NCBI GenBank assembly: GCA_003116995.1
Contig: BDSL01000190.1
Span: forward strand, 1 to 64,000
Direction: 5' to 3'
Length of the DNA stretch: 64,000 nucleotides
Origin: Yamagishiella unicocca
Taxonomy: Eukaryota > Chlorophyta > Chlorophyceae > Chlamydomonadales > Volvocaceae
Shown here piece after piece: positions 33,836 to 43,402 of the stretch. Every line of letters begins with the position of its first letter. The stretch's first letter is position 1. The notes beneath the pieces are model-generated. The model ran no database searches, was not told the DNA's origin, and saw nothing but the letters and a program-made list of their open reading frames with translations. A program made the position numbers and the translations under genes.

Positions 33836-36649
33836 ATGAATACACCCGAGATATCACCAACGGAATGGCCTATGCAAGAACGTGTGCGCTTTTTGTCATG
33901 GCTCAAAGATACATTTGTGTACCCAGATGAAGATGAAGGAAAAGATGAAAGTGAAGAGATGGAAACCATGCGCACATTGTTCAAGCAACAACGCTTCGTG
34001 CGTGACTACCTCCAAGAGGCTAGTCCATACCGAGGTCTGTTGCTATACCATTCGTTAGGAGTGGGTAAAACGTGTGCTGCAATCGCTGCAGCCGAAGCCC
34101 TGCGACCATCTCGTCCGGGCAAGATTTTTGTCATGGTTACAAAGATGCTGCACGGGAACTTTGCAAGGGAGGTGCCATCGTGCACATCTCCACATCTCAT
34201 GCGGAATCAGGCATGGCTCAAGGTGGATGCAGGAGACGTGAGGGCGAACACTATCTCAATCAAAATGACCGCGGCACTTATCAAGAAAAATGGAGGGGTA
34301 TGGGTGCCATCCACCGATAATGGACAAGATTATGAAGAACTGGATGCGTCGTCTCAGTCTCAGATCGAAGCTCAAATCGACGCTGTCATATCAAAGACAT
34401 TTAACTTCATGCATTACAATGGATTCACACAGAATTCTATCGCGTCATTCTTTGAGGGCAACCGGAACCCTTTCGATTCTTCTGTTGTCATCATTGATGA
34501 AGTACACAATTTCATATCACGGGTTGTCAACAAGAAGCTGTTAGTCCCAGTCTATGAAAAATTGCTTGATGCGAACAATTGCAAGATCATCTTGCTTTCA
34601 GGAACACCCATCGTCAACCGTATAGCAGAACTTGCTTTCATTGTGAACCTTGTACAGGGTAGGACGATTATGCATGAGCTCAAATTGAAACGGGAGACAT
34701 CGCAGGAGGAGATTGAGGAGTTGCTTGGTGAGGGTGAGAATGTATCAAAATACATCAGACAACTCCAATACGACACCATTGAGCGTGCTATTCGAATCAC
34801 GTTTCTCCCTACGGGATTCGAGAGTGTCCGTGCGCCGAATGGAAGTACGAGTATGGTAAGGAAGTCGTTGGACGCCATCGTTGATGAATCTGACACGGAT
34901 AACACGGATAATACAGGATCTGCCGAACCCATGGTCAAAATGGTCATGCGTGTTCTCGCGAGGCATAATCTCAATACCGTAGGGCACAGACGACTAATCA
35001 CACTCCCTCTACCCGATGACGTAGAGTCGTTTGATGCACATTTCATTGATGAAAGCAATGGGATGATACTAAACCCCATCCTCCTACAGCGTCGCCTCAT
35101 GGGTGCCATATCAACATATCGGCTTCAAAGCAAGGAGCTCTTTGCTTCTGTATCCGATATTGAGGTCGTACACGTTAGCATGAGCAACCTCCAATTCATG
35201 AAGTATACTCAGCTGCGACATGAGGAGCGAAAGCGTGAGCGAAATATAGTGCGCATGCAGCAGAGGGCGCGCGCGCAGGGACGCAGACAGCAGCAGGTTC
35301 TCGGTGACTCTGGATCATCCTCTGGTCAGGTATATCGTACATTTTCTCTAGCCGTGTGTATGTTTGTCTTCCCCGATGAGATACCCCGTCCATTCAAGTT
35401 CCAAATGAGGAGAAAACTCATAGATGCCGAAGAGGATGTGGGTGACAACCTTGACCAGGAGTACATTCGCGAGCTCACAGCGGCGGTTCAGCGTCTTAAG
35501 ATAGAGATGCCGCAGTGCCTCCGCTTTGATCAGGACTTGATTCAGTACTCTCCAAAGTTCCACGCTCTAATGAAAAATCTGCAAGAACAGGAGGAGCTCT
35601 CCCTTCTGTACACACGCTTCAGGAAGGCAGAGGGTGTTACCCTCTTGACAGCTGTTCTCGATGCAAACGGTTGGAGTGAACTCAGGTTGACAAGAAAAGA
35701 TGCCACATCCGGTTGGACATATGCCGGCGGTGCAAAAGCATCAGAAAATGATCGGAGGTATATCGTTCTACGTACGGAGGAAGATCCAGAGTGCAATCGC
35801 CTATTGCTAAATATCTTTAACAATGAGATGTCAGAGCTCCCTCGGACAACTCGCGATAGCCTTATTATGCATCATGGCACGAACATTAGTGTTCCATCTC
35901 AAGAACAATCTCAAGAACAATCTCAAGATCAAGAACAATCTCAAGATCAAGAACAATCTCAAGAACAATCTCAAGATCAAGAACAATCTCTAGAACAACA
36001 GAAACAGAAAGAATCTCATACGCGTAAGCTAACAAATCTCCATGGGGAATTAGCAAGGGTGATAATCATCACTGCATCTGGAGCAGAAGGCATCTCCTTA
36101 AAGAACGTCCGACAAGTGCACATGCTAGAGAGTTTTTGGAATCACAATCGATTAGATCAGGTTATTGGACGAGCTGTACGTGCTAAGTCTCATATAGGAC
36201 TTAGTGAAGAAGAACGAAAAGTAAAAGTGTACCTATACATTGCGAATCTAACAGACGCACAGCGCCAAGATAGAGACATCATGTTTCATGACAAGGGCCT
36301 CACATCCGATCAGTACGTCCATGGTGTGGCTATGAAGAAAAAAGCCTTGACGGATCAAGCACTCTACTTGATGAAGTCTGCATCTGTAGATTGCCGTGTA
36401 CATGCGACATCCGATGAAGAAGAGAGCTCGTGTTTCAGCCTCCCCCAGAACCTCCCCGAAGATGGTATGTACCGCACGCTTTCCTTCCACGATGACCTTG
36501 ATGATAGGCGCTATGCTAGACGGGTCTCCAAGCTCATTGTTGTCCAACGGGATGGTAACAAATTCTACATGGAAAAGGAATCTGGTAACCTCTATGATTA
36601 TGACAAGCTGAAGAAGGATAACGAACTCGTACTAGTTGGTAAGGTTTGA
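33836..36649 (+). CDS. Poxvirus D6/D11-type DEAD/H helicase (transcription-associated)
   Basis: ATG in the context AATAATATG, 937 aa. The superfamily 2 helicase core has motif I LGVGKT (74-79), motif II DEVH (221-224), motif III SGTP (255-258), motif V-like ASGAEGISL and motif VI QVIGRAVR (~780). In poxviruses D6 (early transcription factor) and D11 (NPH-I) share this core and act in initiation and termination of viral transcription; which one this matches cannot be fixed by eye. An EQSQDQEQSQEQ insert (35898-36010) is a tandem-repeat expansion between helicase motifs. Confidence 0.88.
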   Translation: MNTPEISPTEWPMQERVRFLSWLKDTFVYPDEDEGKDESEEMETMRTLFKQQRFVRDYLQEASPYRGLLLYHSLGVGKTCAAIAAAEALRPSRPGKIFVMVTKMLHGNFAREVPSCTSPHLMRNQAWLKVDAGDVRANTISIKMTAALIKKNGGVWVPSTDNGQDYEELDASSQSQIEAQIDAVISKTFNFMHYNGFTQNSIASFFEGNRNPFDSSVVIIDEVHNFISRVVNKKLLVPVYEKLLDANNCKIILLSGTPIVNRIAELAFIVNLVQGRTIMHELKLKRETSQEEIEELLGEGENVSKYIRQLQYDTIERAIRITFLPTGFESVRAPNGSTSMVRKSLDAIVDESDTDNTDNTGSAEPMVKMVMRVLARHNLNTVGHRRLITLPLPDDVESFDAHFIDESNGMILNPILLQRRLMGAISTYRLQSKELFASVSDIEVVHVSMSNLQFMKYTQLRHEERKRERNIVRMQQRARAQGRRQQQVLGDSGSSSGQVYRTFSLAVCMFVFPDEIPRPFKFQMRRKLIDAEEDVGDNLDQEYIRELTAAVQRLKIEMPQCLRFDQDLIQYSPKFHALMKNLQEQEELSLLYTRFRKAEGVTLLTAVLDANGWSELRLTRKDATSGWTYAGGAKASENDRRYIVLRTEEDPECNRLLLNIFNNEMSELPRTTRDSLIMHHGTNISVPSQEQSQEQSQDQEQSQDQEQSQEQSQDQEQSLEQQKQKESHTRKLTNLHGELARVIIITASGAEGISLKNVRQVHMLESFWNHNRLDQVIGRAVRAKSHIGLSEEERKVKVYLYIANLTDAQRQDRDIMFHDKGLTSDQYVHGVAMKKKALTDQALYLMKSASVDCRVHATSDEEESSCFSLPQNLPEDGMYRTLSFHDDLDDRRYARRVSKLIVVQRDGNKFYMEKESGNLYDYDKLKKDNELVLVGKV

Positions 36650-36676
36650 TTATTGGTAAGGTTTGATTAAAGATTA
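36636..36676. repeat. Duplicated TTGGTAAGGTTTGATTA at a convergent junction
   Basis: Two copies of TTGGTAAGGTTTGATTA sit exactly at the stop codon of the helicase gene and fill most of the 35-bp gap to the convergent gene ending at 36685. Confidence 0.8.
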
Positions 36677-36684
36677 CAAATAAA

Positions 36685-37047
36685 TTACTCAAGGGCCCAT
36701 ATGTAGATTGGATCTCCTGCACGCAGTACTGAGCGTGAACGGCCAGCTGCCTTTACAGAGTAGGGAATCTCGCGAAGCCATGTATAGCGTCCACCAAGCC
36801 TACTGAAATCGAGAGTAACCCTGACGCCTCTGAAGCATAGTGATGTGAACATGTCTTTAATAAGGTTCTTTGAGAAGTTGTCACATGCGGCAAAGGTACT
36901 CTCAAATATTACAAGGACCTCTGTAACTCCATGCATGCTTAGAAGGTACGCAATGGAGCCAAAATCTTTAATGACACACTCAACCCTTTGGAGATTTGGA
37001 GCCTCATCTCCCATAGCCAACATATCCATGAGATCACCCTTCTTCAT
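36685..37047 (-). CDS. Hypothetical protein (120 aa)
   Basis: ATG start. Alternating hydrophobic strands and helices (SIAYLLSMHGVTEVLVIFES; GVRVTLDFSRLGGRYTWL) suggest a compact alpha/beta domain. The family is not recognised. Upstream are the near-palindrome TGTAACCGTTACA (37065-37077) and an AAAATTGA motif about 110-120 nt away, so an early, regulated gene is plausible. Confidence 0.65.
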   Translation of the reverse strand: MKKGDLMDMLAMGDEAPNLQRVECVIKDFGSIAYLLSMHGVTEVLVIFESTFAACDNFSKNLIKDMFTSLCFRGVRVTLDFSRLGGRYTWLREIPYSVKAAGRSRSVLRAGDPIYIWALE

Positions 37048-37064
37048 TTTTGCAACAACAGTAA

Positions 37065-37077
37065 TGTAACCGTTACA
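37065..37077. promoter_or_regulatory. Near-palindrome TGTAACCGTTACA, second copy
   Basis: Identical to the site at 13135-13147 and again just upstream of a minus-strand ATG (18 nt). Both copies continue with ACAA. Confidence 0.4.
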
Positions 37078-37155
37078 ACAATTAGCGCCCAGACACGAAT
37101 CCGTCTCTCTATGTATTTGCGACTAGATACTCTAGATACTCATATACATCGACAT

Positions 37156-37168
37156 AATTCAATTTTTT
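37156..37168 (-). promoter_or_regulatory. AAAATTGA early-promoter-like motif
   Basis: The plus strand reads AATTCAATTTTTT, so the minus strand carries AAAATTGA about 110-120 nt upstream of the ATG at 37047. The motif is that of mimivirus early promoters; assignment here is by similarity only. Confidence 0.4.
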
Positions 37169-37209
37169 ACAACCGTATCATTGATTGAACGTCGGCAAGT
37201 CAACATATC

Positions 37210-38220
37210 TCACATCGGCAGGGTTTTGAGGTAATGAATTTGACCACTGACCAGGGTGGCCATCTCTGCGCACAGAGACTTCTTCTCTTCCTCTACAATC
37301 GACTCGAGCTCAATCGCAATCAATTGCTTGTATTCTGACACAACTATGAAGTGAAGCACAAGAGTGGACATGATGGCCGTATCTCCACACTTCACACCGT
37401 GTGACAGGCTGTTGCGCCTGTTATCCTCAATCGACTCAGATCCGCACCGGATGGTTGCCAAAAGGTTCAACGTCTTCTCAAGGCTCTTTTTGTCGTGATC
37501 AGAAATTGCGAATCGAAGCTGGCAGAACAGGAGCTCTTCGACCCTCTTTTTTTTCCCGCCAGCAAGCATCATGGCTAGGAGCATATCCACAACCGGCCAC
37601 TGAACGTCTCGTGTCTTCTTGGAGATCAGGAAGATGTCCATGGCAGTTGTCACCCACATGTTGATGTACTGTGTGGAAGCTCCGATACTGATCAGTCGCT
37701 CAATGATCTGTTTGACGAGCAGCAGATCGGTTTCGAAATATCGAATGGAATTGCCTAGCTCCTCCTGACCCGTGACATACGGGAGCAGCGTCTTAACGAT
37801 GTCAAGAGAGCCCATGCGAGCAGCTGCCATGTATATGTAGTTCTTCAGGTTGTAGCAACTGGTGTGAGCGCACATAAGGCCCAGGAGGACAGTCTTGTTC
37901 GCCTCATGAAGCATGCGGTTGATAACACAATCCAGGAGGACGCGGTGGTGGTTGATGGGGTATATGCTGATACCGCTCGTCATCAGAGCCCATATCGCCT
38001 CTGCAATGATGTATGGACTTGTCTGGGAGCATATGATTTCGAAGATGTCGCTCCGCTTCTGGAGGCACACCTCCTTGAGGATGCTAGTGATTACCCCAGA
38101 CGATATCATGCCCTTTCCTATGTGTGGCTGAATGTCTACAATATCACGGTATGTTTCGTTCAAGAATTGGTCGGAAATCATCTTAATGGCATCTGTGGAA
38201 ACAGCAGTGGATATCGCCAT
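37210..38220 (-). CDS. Hypothetical helical protein (336 aa), ankyrin-like solenoid possible
   Basis: ATG start. The sequence is almost entirely helical, with stretches reminiscent of degenerate ankyrin helices (NYIYMAAARMGSLDIVKTLL; LVKQIIERLISIGAST). No classical GADIHA turns are seen, so membership is uncertain. The region is GC-richer than average. No TM or enzyme motif is present. Confidence 0.7.
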   Translation of the reverse strand: MAISTAVSTDAIKMISDQFLNETYRDIVDIQPHIGKGMISSGVITSILKEVCLQKRSDIFEIICSQTSPYIIAEAIWALMTSGISIYPINHHRVLLDCVINRMLHEANKTVLLGLMCAHTSCYNLKNYIYMAAARMGSLDIVKTLLPYVTGQEELGNSIRYFETDLLLVKQIIERLISIGASTQYINMWVTTAMDIFLISKKTRDVQWPVVDMLLAMMLAGGKKKRVEELLFCQLRFAISDHDKKSLEKTLNLLATIRCGSESIEDNRRNSLSHGVKCGDTAIMSTLVLHFIVVSEYKQLIAIELESIVEEEKKSLCAEMATLVSGQIHYLKTLPM

Positions 38221-38656
38221 GGTTAACAGTGTTATTGTTGCAAGAGTATTCTTCTGCTCTTACAATACAATACAACGACGAGAAGACTTCATTTTTTAAG
38301 GACTCTTTAAGGACTCTATAAATACGGTTTCAAACTAGCATTGTACGACTATGTATACGACTACATGTACGACTATGTATACGACTACATGTACGACTAT
38401 GTACACGACTACACGTAGAGCGCTGCACGTTATTATTAGTAATACTAAATCTAAAAAATCTAAAAAAATCTACCGTATTATCGTAAGTAACCGTGACCTC
38501 TCGTTCGTCTACAATTCCCATCGTGTACACGCTTGGTCTTGCATTAACAACCACCTTGCATTAACAACCACTTTCACTTCCAGTCATCGCAAAAGAGACT
38601 CATCTCGTGCTTCGGGATTAACAACCACTTTCACTTCCAGTCATCGCAAAAGAGAC
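38221..38656. repeat. Spacer with 24-bp and 57-bp direct repeats
   Basis: CGACTATGTATACGACTACA units (24 bp) repeat about three times at 38346-38415. A 57-bp direct repeat occupies 38561-38617 and 38618-38674 (starts TTAACAACCACTTTCACTTC), with a partial third start at 38544; the second copy enters the 3' end of the LRR gene. A plus-strand frame open over 38351-38713 is made mostly of these repeats and is not called. Confidence 0.75.
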
Positions 38657-40135
38657 TCATCTCGTGCTTCGGGAAATCATATTCTCACACGCAAACGCCA
38701 TTTGATTTGGTAGGGCATCGAAGGCAATGTGCACGTGACAAGCTCTCTCGTCAAACATGACAATGCGGATGTTTTTCAGAATTTGCTGCAGTTCATGCAG
38801 AGTCCAGTTAGACATGCCGGACCAGCCCTGCATCAACGAGATGCAGGCCATATCGGAGCACGCCAGATTCAAGGCGTCCTTGAAATCGATGATATCTTTG
38901 CCGTACATCCACAGTCGCGAGATGCCGCTAAGGCTCGTCAGCGCATCACACACCCCAGGGTCCACCTCGTCATCCTTTTCCTCCCTGTCCGGGTCATCCT
39001 CATCCTCATCCTCATAGTCCTCGATCTTATCATCGTAAATGCGGACGTTCAGCTCTCCTGTGCTCAACAACGGTCGCATCAGCTCGGTATCTTCAAGGAT
39101 GTGTATTGTACGCTCTTCACGGTACTCCGTTCTGGACAGGAGGAGCACTGGGTGCTTGTTCGAGATCCAATCATCGCCGCTGCTGAATTGGAGCGTACAC
39201 TGCTTCAGCGACAGGAGCCGTTGCAGGCATGTTAGCGTCAGCGAAGCGACGACCAGTTTGCGCATCGACTGCGGCAGCCCCTCTGGTACACCCGTCATGT
39301 AGGGTGCCTCCAGGATCTCCAGCGCCGGCAGGAACGGAAACGGCTCGTCACCTGGAATGTGCAGTGCCGGAAAGCGGAGCGCTGTCAGGCCGGTCAATGC
39401 CGACAGGGCGCCCAGTTCAATGTAATCATGGCTGTCGTATGTGGCTAGGTCGTCATTTGCCGCGGTGCCGCCCAATACCAGGCTCGTCAGTCCAGTGAGC
39501 GGCGCCAGACGCTGGCATATGTCCGGGGGAATCCGGTTCCGGTTTGGTGACGGCCTCTTTACGAGCATCGCCTGCAGCTTCAGCATGCTGAGGTTGTTGA
39601 TAAGCCCGTTGAGCTCAATAAGCTTGTCGACATGTTCAGTTGTGATACCCTCGGAGAAGCATAGCGCAAGGCTCTGCAGATCCTGCATGGTGTTGCTGCC
39701 AGCGCTCAACACGCCTTTCAATGGCGCCAGTACGAGTTCCGCCTCATTGTCGATTTCGAGCGTGTGGAGCTTCTCCGTACACTGTAGGAAATATGTGATG
39801 ACCTCCTGGTAGTCGCGACACAGCAGTGACGCGAGCAACGAGCCCGTCATCTTCAGGCCCTCCAGATGTATAGGTCTAGGTTCACGATTGAGAAGCTTCT
39901 TCCAGATACCTGCACCGTCCTCCATGCGCAGCTCCAATCGCCTCGACCGGTCGATAAGCTGTAAAATGCGTTCGTAATCCTCATCGATGTGGATACCGTC
40001 TAAGACCACGGTACCTTTCCAGTTCGTGAGGAAGATGTCAAGACCATCCCTGTTGCTCTCGCGCACGGCTAGCTGCGCTTCTATATCGAGCAAGGGCCAA
40101 GCACAGCCGACTACCGTCGCAAAATTGGGTGTCAT
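38657..40135 (-). CDS. Leucine-rich-repeat protein (492 aa)
   Basis: ATG start. Degenerate leucine-rich repeats span roughly residues 75-330 (LTGLTSLVLGG; LGALSALTGLTALRFPALHI; LPALEILEAPYMTGVP). An acidic linker (EDYEDEDEDDPDREEKDDEV) and a further LRR-like segment follow. The N-terminus may hold an F-box-like helix, but I cannot confirm it. Base composition is markedly GC-richer than the AT-rich repeat genes, which may indicate transfer. LRRs are protein-binding solenoids; the partner is unknown. Confidence 0.75.
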   Translation of the reverse strand: MTPNFATVVGCAWPLLDIEAQLAVRESNRDGLDIFLTNWKGTVVLDGIHIDEDYERILQLIDRSRRLELRMEDGAGIWKKLLNREPRPIHLEGLKMTGSLLASLLCRDYQEVITYFLQCTEKLHTLEIDNEAELVLAPLKGVLSAGSNTMQDLQSLALCFSEGITTEHVDKLIELNGLINNLSMLKLQAMLVKRPSPNRNRIPPDICQRLAPLTGLTSLVLGGTAANDDLATYDSHDYIELGALSALTGLTALRFPALHIPGDEPFPFLPALEILEAPYMTGVPEGLPQSMRKLVVASLTLTCLQRLLSLKQCTLQFSSGDDWISNKHPVLLLSRTEYREERTIHILEDTELMRPLLSTGELNVRIYDDKIEDYEDEDEDDPDREEKDDEVDPGVCDALTSLSGISRLWMYGKDIIDFKDALNLACSDMACISLMQGWSGMSNWTLHELQQILKNIRIVMFDERACHVHIAFDALPNQMAFACENMISRSTR

Positions 40136-40194
40136 GTATGAGATTCTTCAATCTCAGGTTGTATCTCGAAGTTTATTGTTGAAGACGGTATATT

Positions 40195-40222
40195 GATTCA
40201 ATTTTTGTTTCAATTTTTGTAT
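40195..40222 (-). promoter_or_regulatory. Two AAAATTGA motifs upstream of the LRR gene
   Basis: The plus strand reads TTCAATTTTTG twice in succession, so the minus strand carries two AAAATTGA motifs about 60-85 nt upstream of ATG 40135. This matches the spacing of mimivirus early promoters. Confidence 0.55.
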
Positions 40223-40811
40223 TTAATAACAACGACCTAACGACCTAACGACCTAAAGATAAAGTAATGTAGTGAAGGCATCCAAAGAATGGTTGGCAAG
40301 GCACGTCCCGTGATTGTATATGGTTTTGAAATCATTTACGATGACCCCTAACATAAATGTAACGGCCCAATAACGGCCCAATAACGGCCCAAATATACGA
40401 GTTGGGTGGGCTCTGATCTTTCGTTCGAAATTTGCACGCACGTGGTTGGCCATTATTGGCCATTATTGGCCAGTATTTTTGGCCATTATTGGCCAGTATT
40501 TTTTATTTATCTCAATGTGACAATTATTGAGGCTTTCGAAAAGGAATTAAGTCATGTGTCAAACGTGGAATTTTCCTTGAACAATATCCGTGATATAACA
40601 TTTCACCCAGGAACGATGTTTATGTCTCCAACCAACTATATCGGTTTCATGTACGACTATGTGTACGACATGTAAACACGGAACGCATATTAATCGCATG
40701 TTCTTTGTCTGTGGTTGGGCAGAGTACAACTACATCATCTTACGAAATCGACATAAAAACGTAGATGTTAGGGGATTATTGAAACTGTTTTGATAGGCAA
40801 TAATTTACAAA
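40223..40811. repeat. Long spacer with ACGGCCCAATA and GGCCATTATT repeats
   Basis: AACGACCTAACGACCTAACG (40230-40255), three AACGGCCCAAT units (40360-40392) and five TTGGCCATTA/TTGGCCAGTA units (40443-40500) lie here. GGCC is common to the two main sets, which are roughly inverse to each other. A GTG-started plus frame (40406-40675) crosses the second set; its last 55 codons look somewhat protein-like, perhaps a decayed gene end. No confident gene is present. Confidence 0.6.
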
Positions 40812-41957
40812 ATGACAGTAGCAAATCGTATGCTAAAACTTCGTAGTGACCAGCACTTGAAGTTTAGTTATGAATATCCTCGCAGGACAAGGCCACCGTT
40901 CTGCGTCTTTAACATGCCAGATACACGTCCTGATGCGGCCTTGTTAGAGAGAGCATGGCACGCGGTTGTCTTGAATGGAACTCGTGCTGCAATCTGTGAC
41001 AGTATCAAGAAGAATATTATGCAGGAATACCTTGATTTTCCTATCAGAAGGCGATCCCACGGTCACATTACAGCATCCGCTGATGATCCACATCCTGACT
41101 ACGCTGACTACGCTGACTACGCTGACTACGCTGATTACGCTGATTGTGCTCAATATGCTGACTATCCTGACTATCCTGACTATCCTGACTATCCTGACTA
41201 TGATGATGACGCTGACTACGTTGCCTACAGTGACTTCTACGTTGACTACGCTGATTTCTCTGACCCGACCAACTATGTCGATGAGCCTGTGGATCAAGAT
41301 GAGGCAGCTATTCTCGCTCGAACTCTGGATCTGTATGTGGATCACCGAATAAGTACTCTTATTTCAGCAGTGACGACACGCGTAGACCAAGACCATCTAT
41401 TTCGTTTGATTTACATGGAAGATGACTATATTTCAATATTAAAGTCTCTATTCCATCAGATGTTGGGCATTCATGAACGGCACCCTGAGACGTTCGATAA
41501 ACAACTTGTCAGCACATGTCTGTTCACAACCGCAATGTTTACAAAGGTGATGATGGCACGGATCGTTGACATGGAGTTTGCACAGAAACTTGTGCTGTCT
41601 CACGGAACTCTTCCAGCGCTAAGGCTGCTCGATTATGTCATGACTTCCATACTGATGCTGATTTTCTTCATTGTACTAAGAAGCTCGTCTGATACAGAGT
41701 ACGCGGCAATCTTAGAATTCTTCAAGGATGAGATATTGACTGGGGATGCATGCTGCTCCTTTGATTTCGATACTGAATACATAAGTGTTACCTGCTGCAC
41801 CACGAGTGATAAACGAAAAGATTCTGGTATGAAGTCCTGGGTTGAATTGTTACATGAAGATCTCGTCAAACCGGCTTACATGATGCAGTTCGAAGAAATG
41901 GCGATCATGTGGATGTCGGGGGAAGCTGAAATCGCTAACGGCATTTTTGAATTATAG
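40812..41957 (+). CDS. Hypothetical protein with Asp-Tyr repeats (381 aa)
   Basis: ATG start. The N-terminal 90 residues are globular and basic. Residues ~95-160 are tandem DYADYADY and DYPDYPDY repeats from 9-bp units (GCTGACTAC, CCTGACTAT; 41095-41200), highly acidic and Tyr-rich. The C-terminal half is helical with one hydrophobic segment (LDYVMTSILMLIFFIVLRSS). No family is recognised. Confidence 0.7.
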   Translation: MTVANRMLKLRSDQHLKFSYEYPRRTRPPFCVFNMPDTRPDAALLERAWHAVVLNGTRAAICDSIKKNIMQEYLDFPIRRRSHGHITASADDPHPDYADYADYADYADYADCAQYADYPDYPDYPDYPDYDDDADYVAYSDFYVDYADFSDPTNYVDEPVDQDEAAILARTLDLYVDHRISTLISAVTTRVDQDHLFRLIYMEDDYISILKSLFHQMLGIHERHPETFDKQLVSTCLFTTAMFTKVMMARIVDMEFAQKLVLSHGTLPALRLLDYVMTSILMLIFFIVLRSSSDTEYAAILEFFKDEILTGDACCSFDFDTEYISVTCCTTSDKRKDSGMKSWVELLHEDLVKPAYMMQFEEMAIMWMSGEAEIANGIFEL

Positions 41958-41984
41958 TTGAACAATGCTATGTAAGATTAAATT

Positions 41985-42062
41985 TGATTCATTCTGATTC
42001 AATGTGAGTATATAATCCATGTGAGTATTCAATCCATGTGAGTATTCAATCCATGTGAGGAG
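41985..42062. repeat. Tandem repeat CCATGTGAGTATTCAAT at a convergent junction
   Basis: Three to four units of ~17 bp (AATCCATGTGAGTATTC) fill the gap between the convergent 40812 gene and DHFR. They run into the DHFR 3' end, so the last DHFR codons are repeat-encoded. Confidence 0.85.
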
Positions 42063-42592
42063 TATTCAATAAAATGACACGTAATTCCACACGGCTCATG
42101 TACAGTTGTACCATAGTGTTTTACTTTCATATTTGCCTTGACATAATCTATAGGGAAATACGTGTCATAGCACACAACATCAGATCCTTCGACAAGTGTT
42201 ACGTAGACTACATCAAGGGCGGGATGCATCAGAGCCTCCTCGTATAATCGGCTTCCTCCAATGACATAGACACTTTCCAAAACATTTCCAAATTTGCGTG
42301 CCAGCAACTCAAGTCCACCGTCCAGAGATACAGACGTTAGCACATGTGGCGTTGTCCATTGTTCAGAAGCACTTGTCACAATTAAATTAATTCTATCTTT
42401 AAGGGGACGACGGTCTCCCAGAGATTCCCATGTCACACGTCCCATAATGACAGCTGAAACTTTACCATTGTTCTTAGGCTTAGTGAGCCGTGTAAAATGT
42501 TGCATATCAGCTGGAAGATGCCATGGCAATGAGCCTTTCCTCCCAATTCCTCCCTCGGGTACTGAACACGCCACAACGATGCTGAACATCAT
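42029..42592 (-). CDS. DHFR: Dihydrofolate reductase
   Basis: The open frame begins with TTG at 42631; tandem ATGs at 42592 and 42589 give the proper N-terminus (MMFSIVVACS). Family hallmarks: GIGRKGSLPWHLPADMQHFTRLT with catalytic Asp29, NADPH-binding AVIMGRVTWESL, and VYVIGGSRLYEEAL. It reduces dihydrofolate to tetrahydrofolate for thymidylate synthesis. No thymidylate synthase domain is fused, unlike protist bifunctional enzymes. The C-terminus (HGLNTHMD) derives from the adjoining repeat. Confidence 0.95.
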   Translation of the reverse strand: MMFSIVVACSVPEGGIGRKGSLPWHLPADMQHFTRLTKPKNNGKVSAVIMGRVTWESLGDRRPLKDRINLIVTSASEQWTTPHVLTSVSLDGGLELLARKFGNVLESVYVIGGSRLYEEALMHPALDVVYVTLVEGSDVVCYDTYFPIDYVKANMKVKHYGTTVHEPCGITCHFIEYSSHGLNTHMD

Positions 42593-42785
42593 ACTACTTC
42601 CTACAAGTGGAATCGAAACAGTCCAAGGCAAATGCTAATTAAAGTTTATATATGTGTGACGTTGTCGGAGATTCATTGAAATTCTTTCAATCAAAGACTT
42701 TTAAAGACTTTCAAAGACTTCAAAAAACTGGCACGCACGCAACAACTGACTTATGCGAGTCCATTTTTTTCGTGAGCATGAGTAA

Positions 42786-43310
42786 ATGTCAACACAGACA
42801 TTATCACCTCCAATTAAGGAGGTGTCTCCGGCTGTCCATGTCACGCATATCTTATTGACTGGCCCTTTGCTTGTATACATCGGCTTTGCGAAACCAATGG
42901 AACTCTGGCCATATGTAATTTTGTACATCCTCGGCGCTGCCCTTTGCTTCTTGATGGGGTACAAGATCCTGAATCTGTACGTGCTCTCAAAAGCGACTGA
43001 GTTACCAGTCGACATTCTTGCAACAACAATTCCAAAGTCGAGTCCAGGAGTGAATCAAGATAATGAAGATCGTGTATCAATTTCGAAAACTTACAAACTT
43101 ATAATTTACCTAGTGCATCTGTTCATTGTTGCCCCCTTGCTCATTCTGGCAGGCGTCCTTGCAGTTCATCGTCACCAACTTGGAGACGATCTACCTCGCT
43201 GGATACCCGCATCTCTTATCATCATCGGTGCAGCGGCCATCCTCTTCCACACGTACAAGCTCATACTACAGATCGTAGATCTTTTGAAACATAATAAGGA
43301 AATACTCTAA
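42786..43310 (+). CDS. Four-TM protein with internal duplication (174 aa)
   Basis: ATG start. Two halves repeat the same pattern: HILLTGPLLVYIGFAKP...YVILYILGAALCFLMGYKIL and HLFIVAPLLILAGVLAV...SLIIIGAAAILFHTYKLI, joined by a hydrophilic loop (~70-100). Four TM helices result. The family is not recognised with certainty; such small duplicated proteins occur in giant virus membranes. Confidence 0.75.
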   Translation: MSTQTLSPPIKEVSPAVHVTHILLTGPLLVYIGFAKPMELWPYVILYILGAALCFLMGYKILNLYVLSKATELPVDILATTIPKSSPGVNQDNEDRVSISKTYKLIIYLVHLFIVAPLLILAGVLAVHRHQLGDDLPRWIPASLIIIGAAAILFHTYKLILQIVDLLKHNKEIL

Positions 43311-43396
43311 TTACCACTAATTACCACTAATTACCACTAATTACCACTAATTACCTCTAATTACCACTAATTACCACAAATTACCACAAATTACCA
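43311..43396. repeat. 10-bp tandem repeat TTACCACTAA at a convergent junction
   Basis: About eight units (TTACCACTAA, with TTACCTCTAA and TTACCACAAA variants) start at the stop codon of the 4-TM gene and reach the stop of the convergent gene at 43403. Confidence 0.9.
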
Positions 43397-43402
43397 CTTA
43401 TT

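Noticed and set aside
40406..40675. GTG-started frame of 89 codons over the GGCCATTATT repeats
   Set aside because: The first half is repeat-encoded and no ATG precedes the better-looking second half; at most a decayed end.
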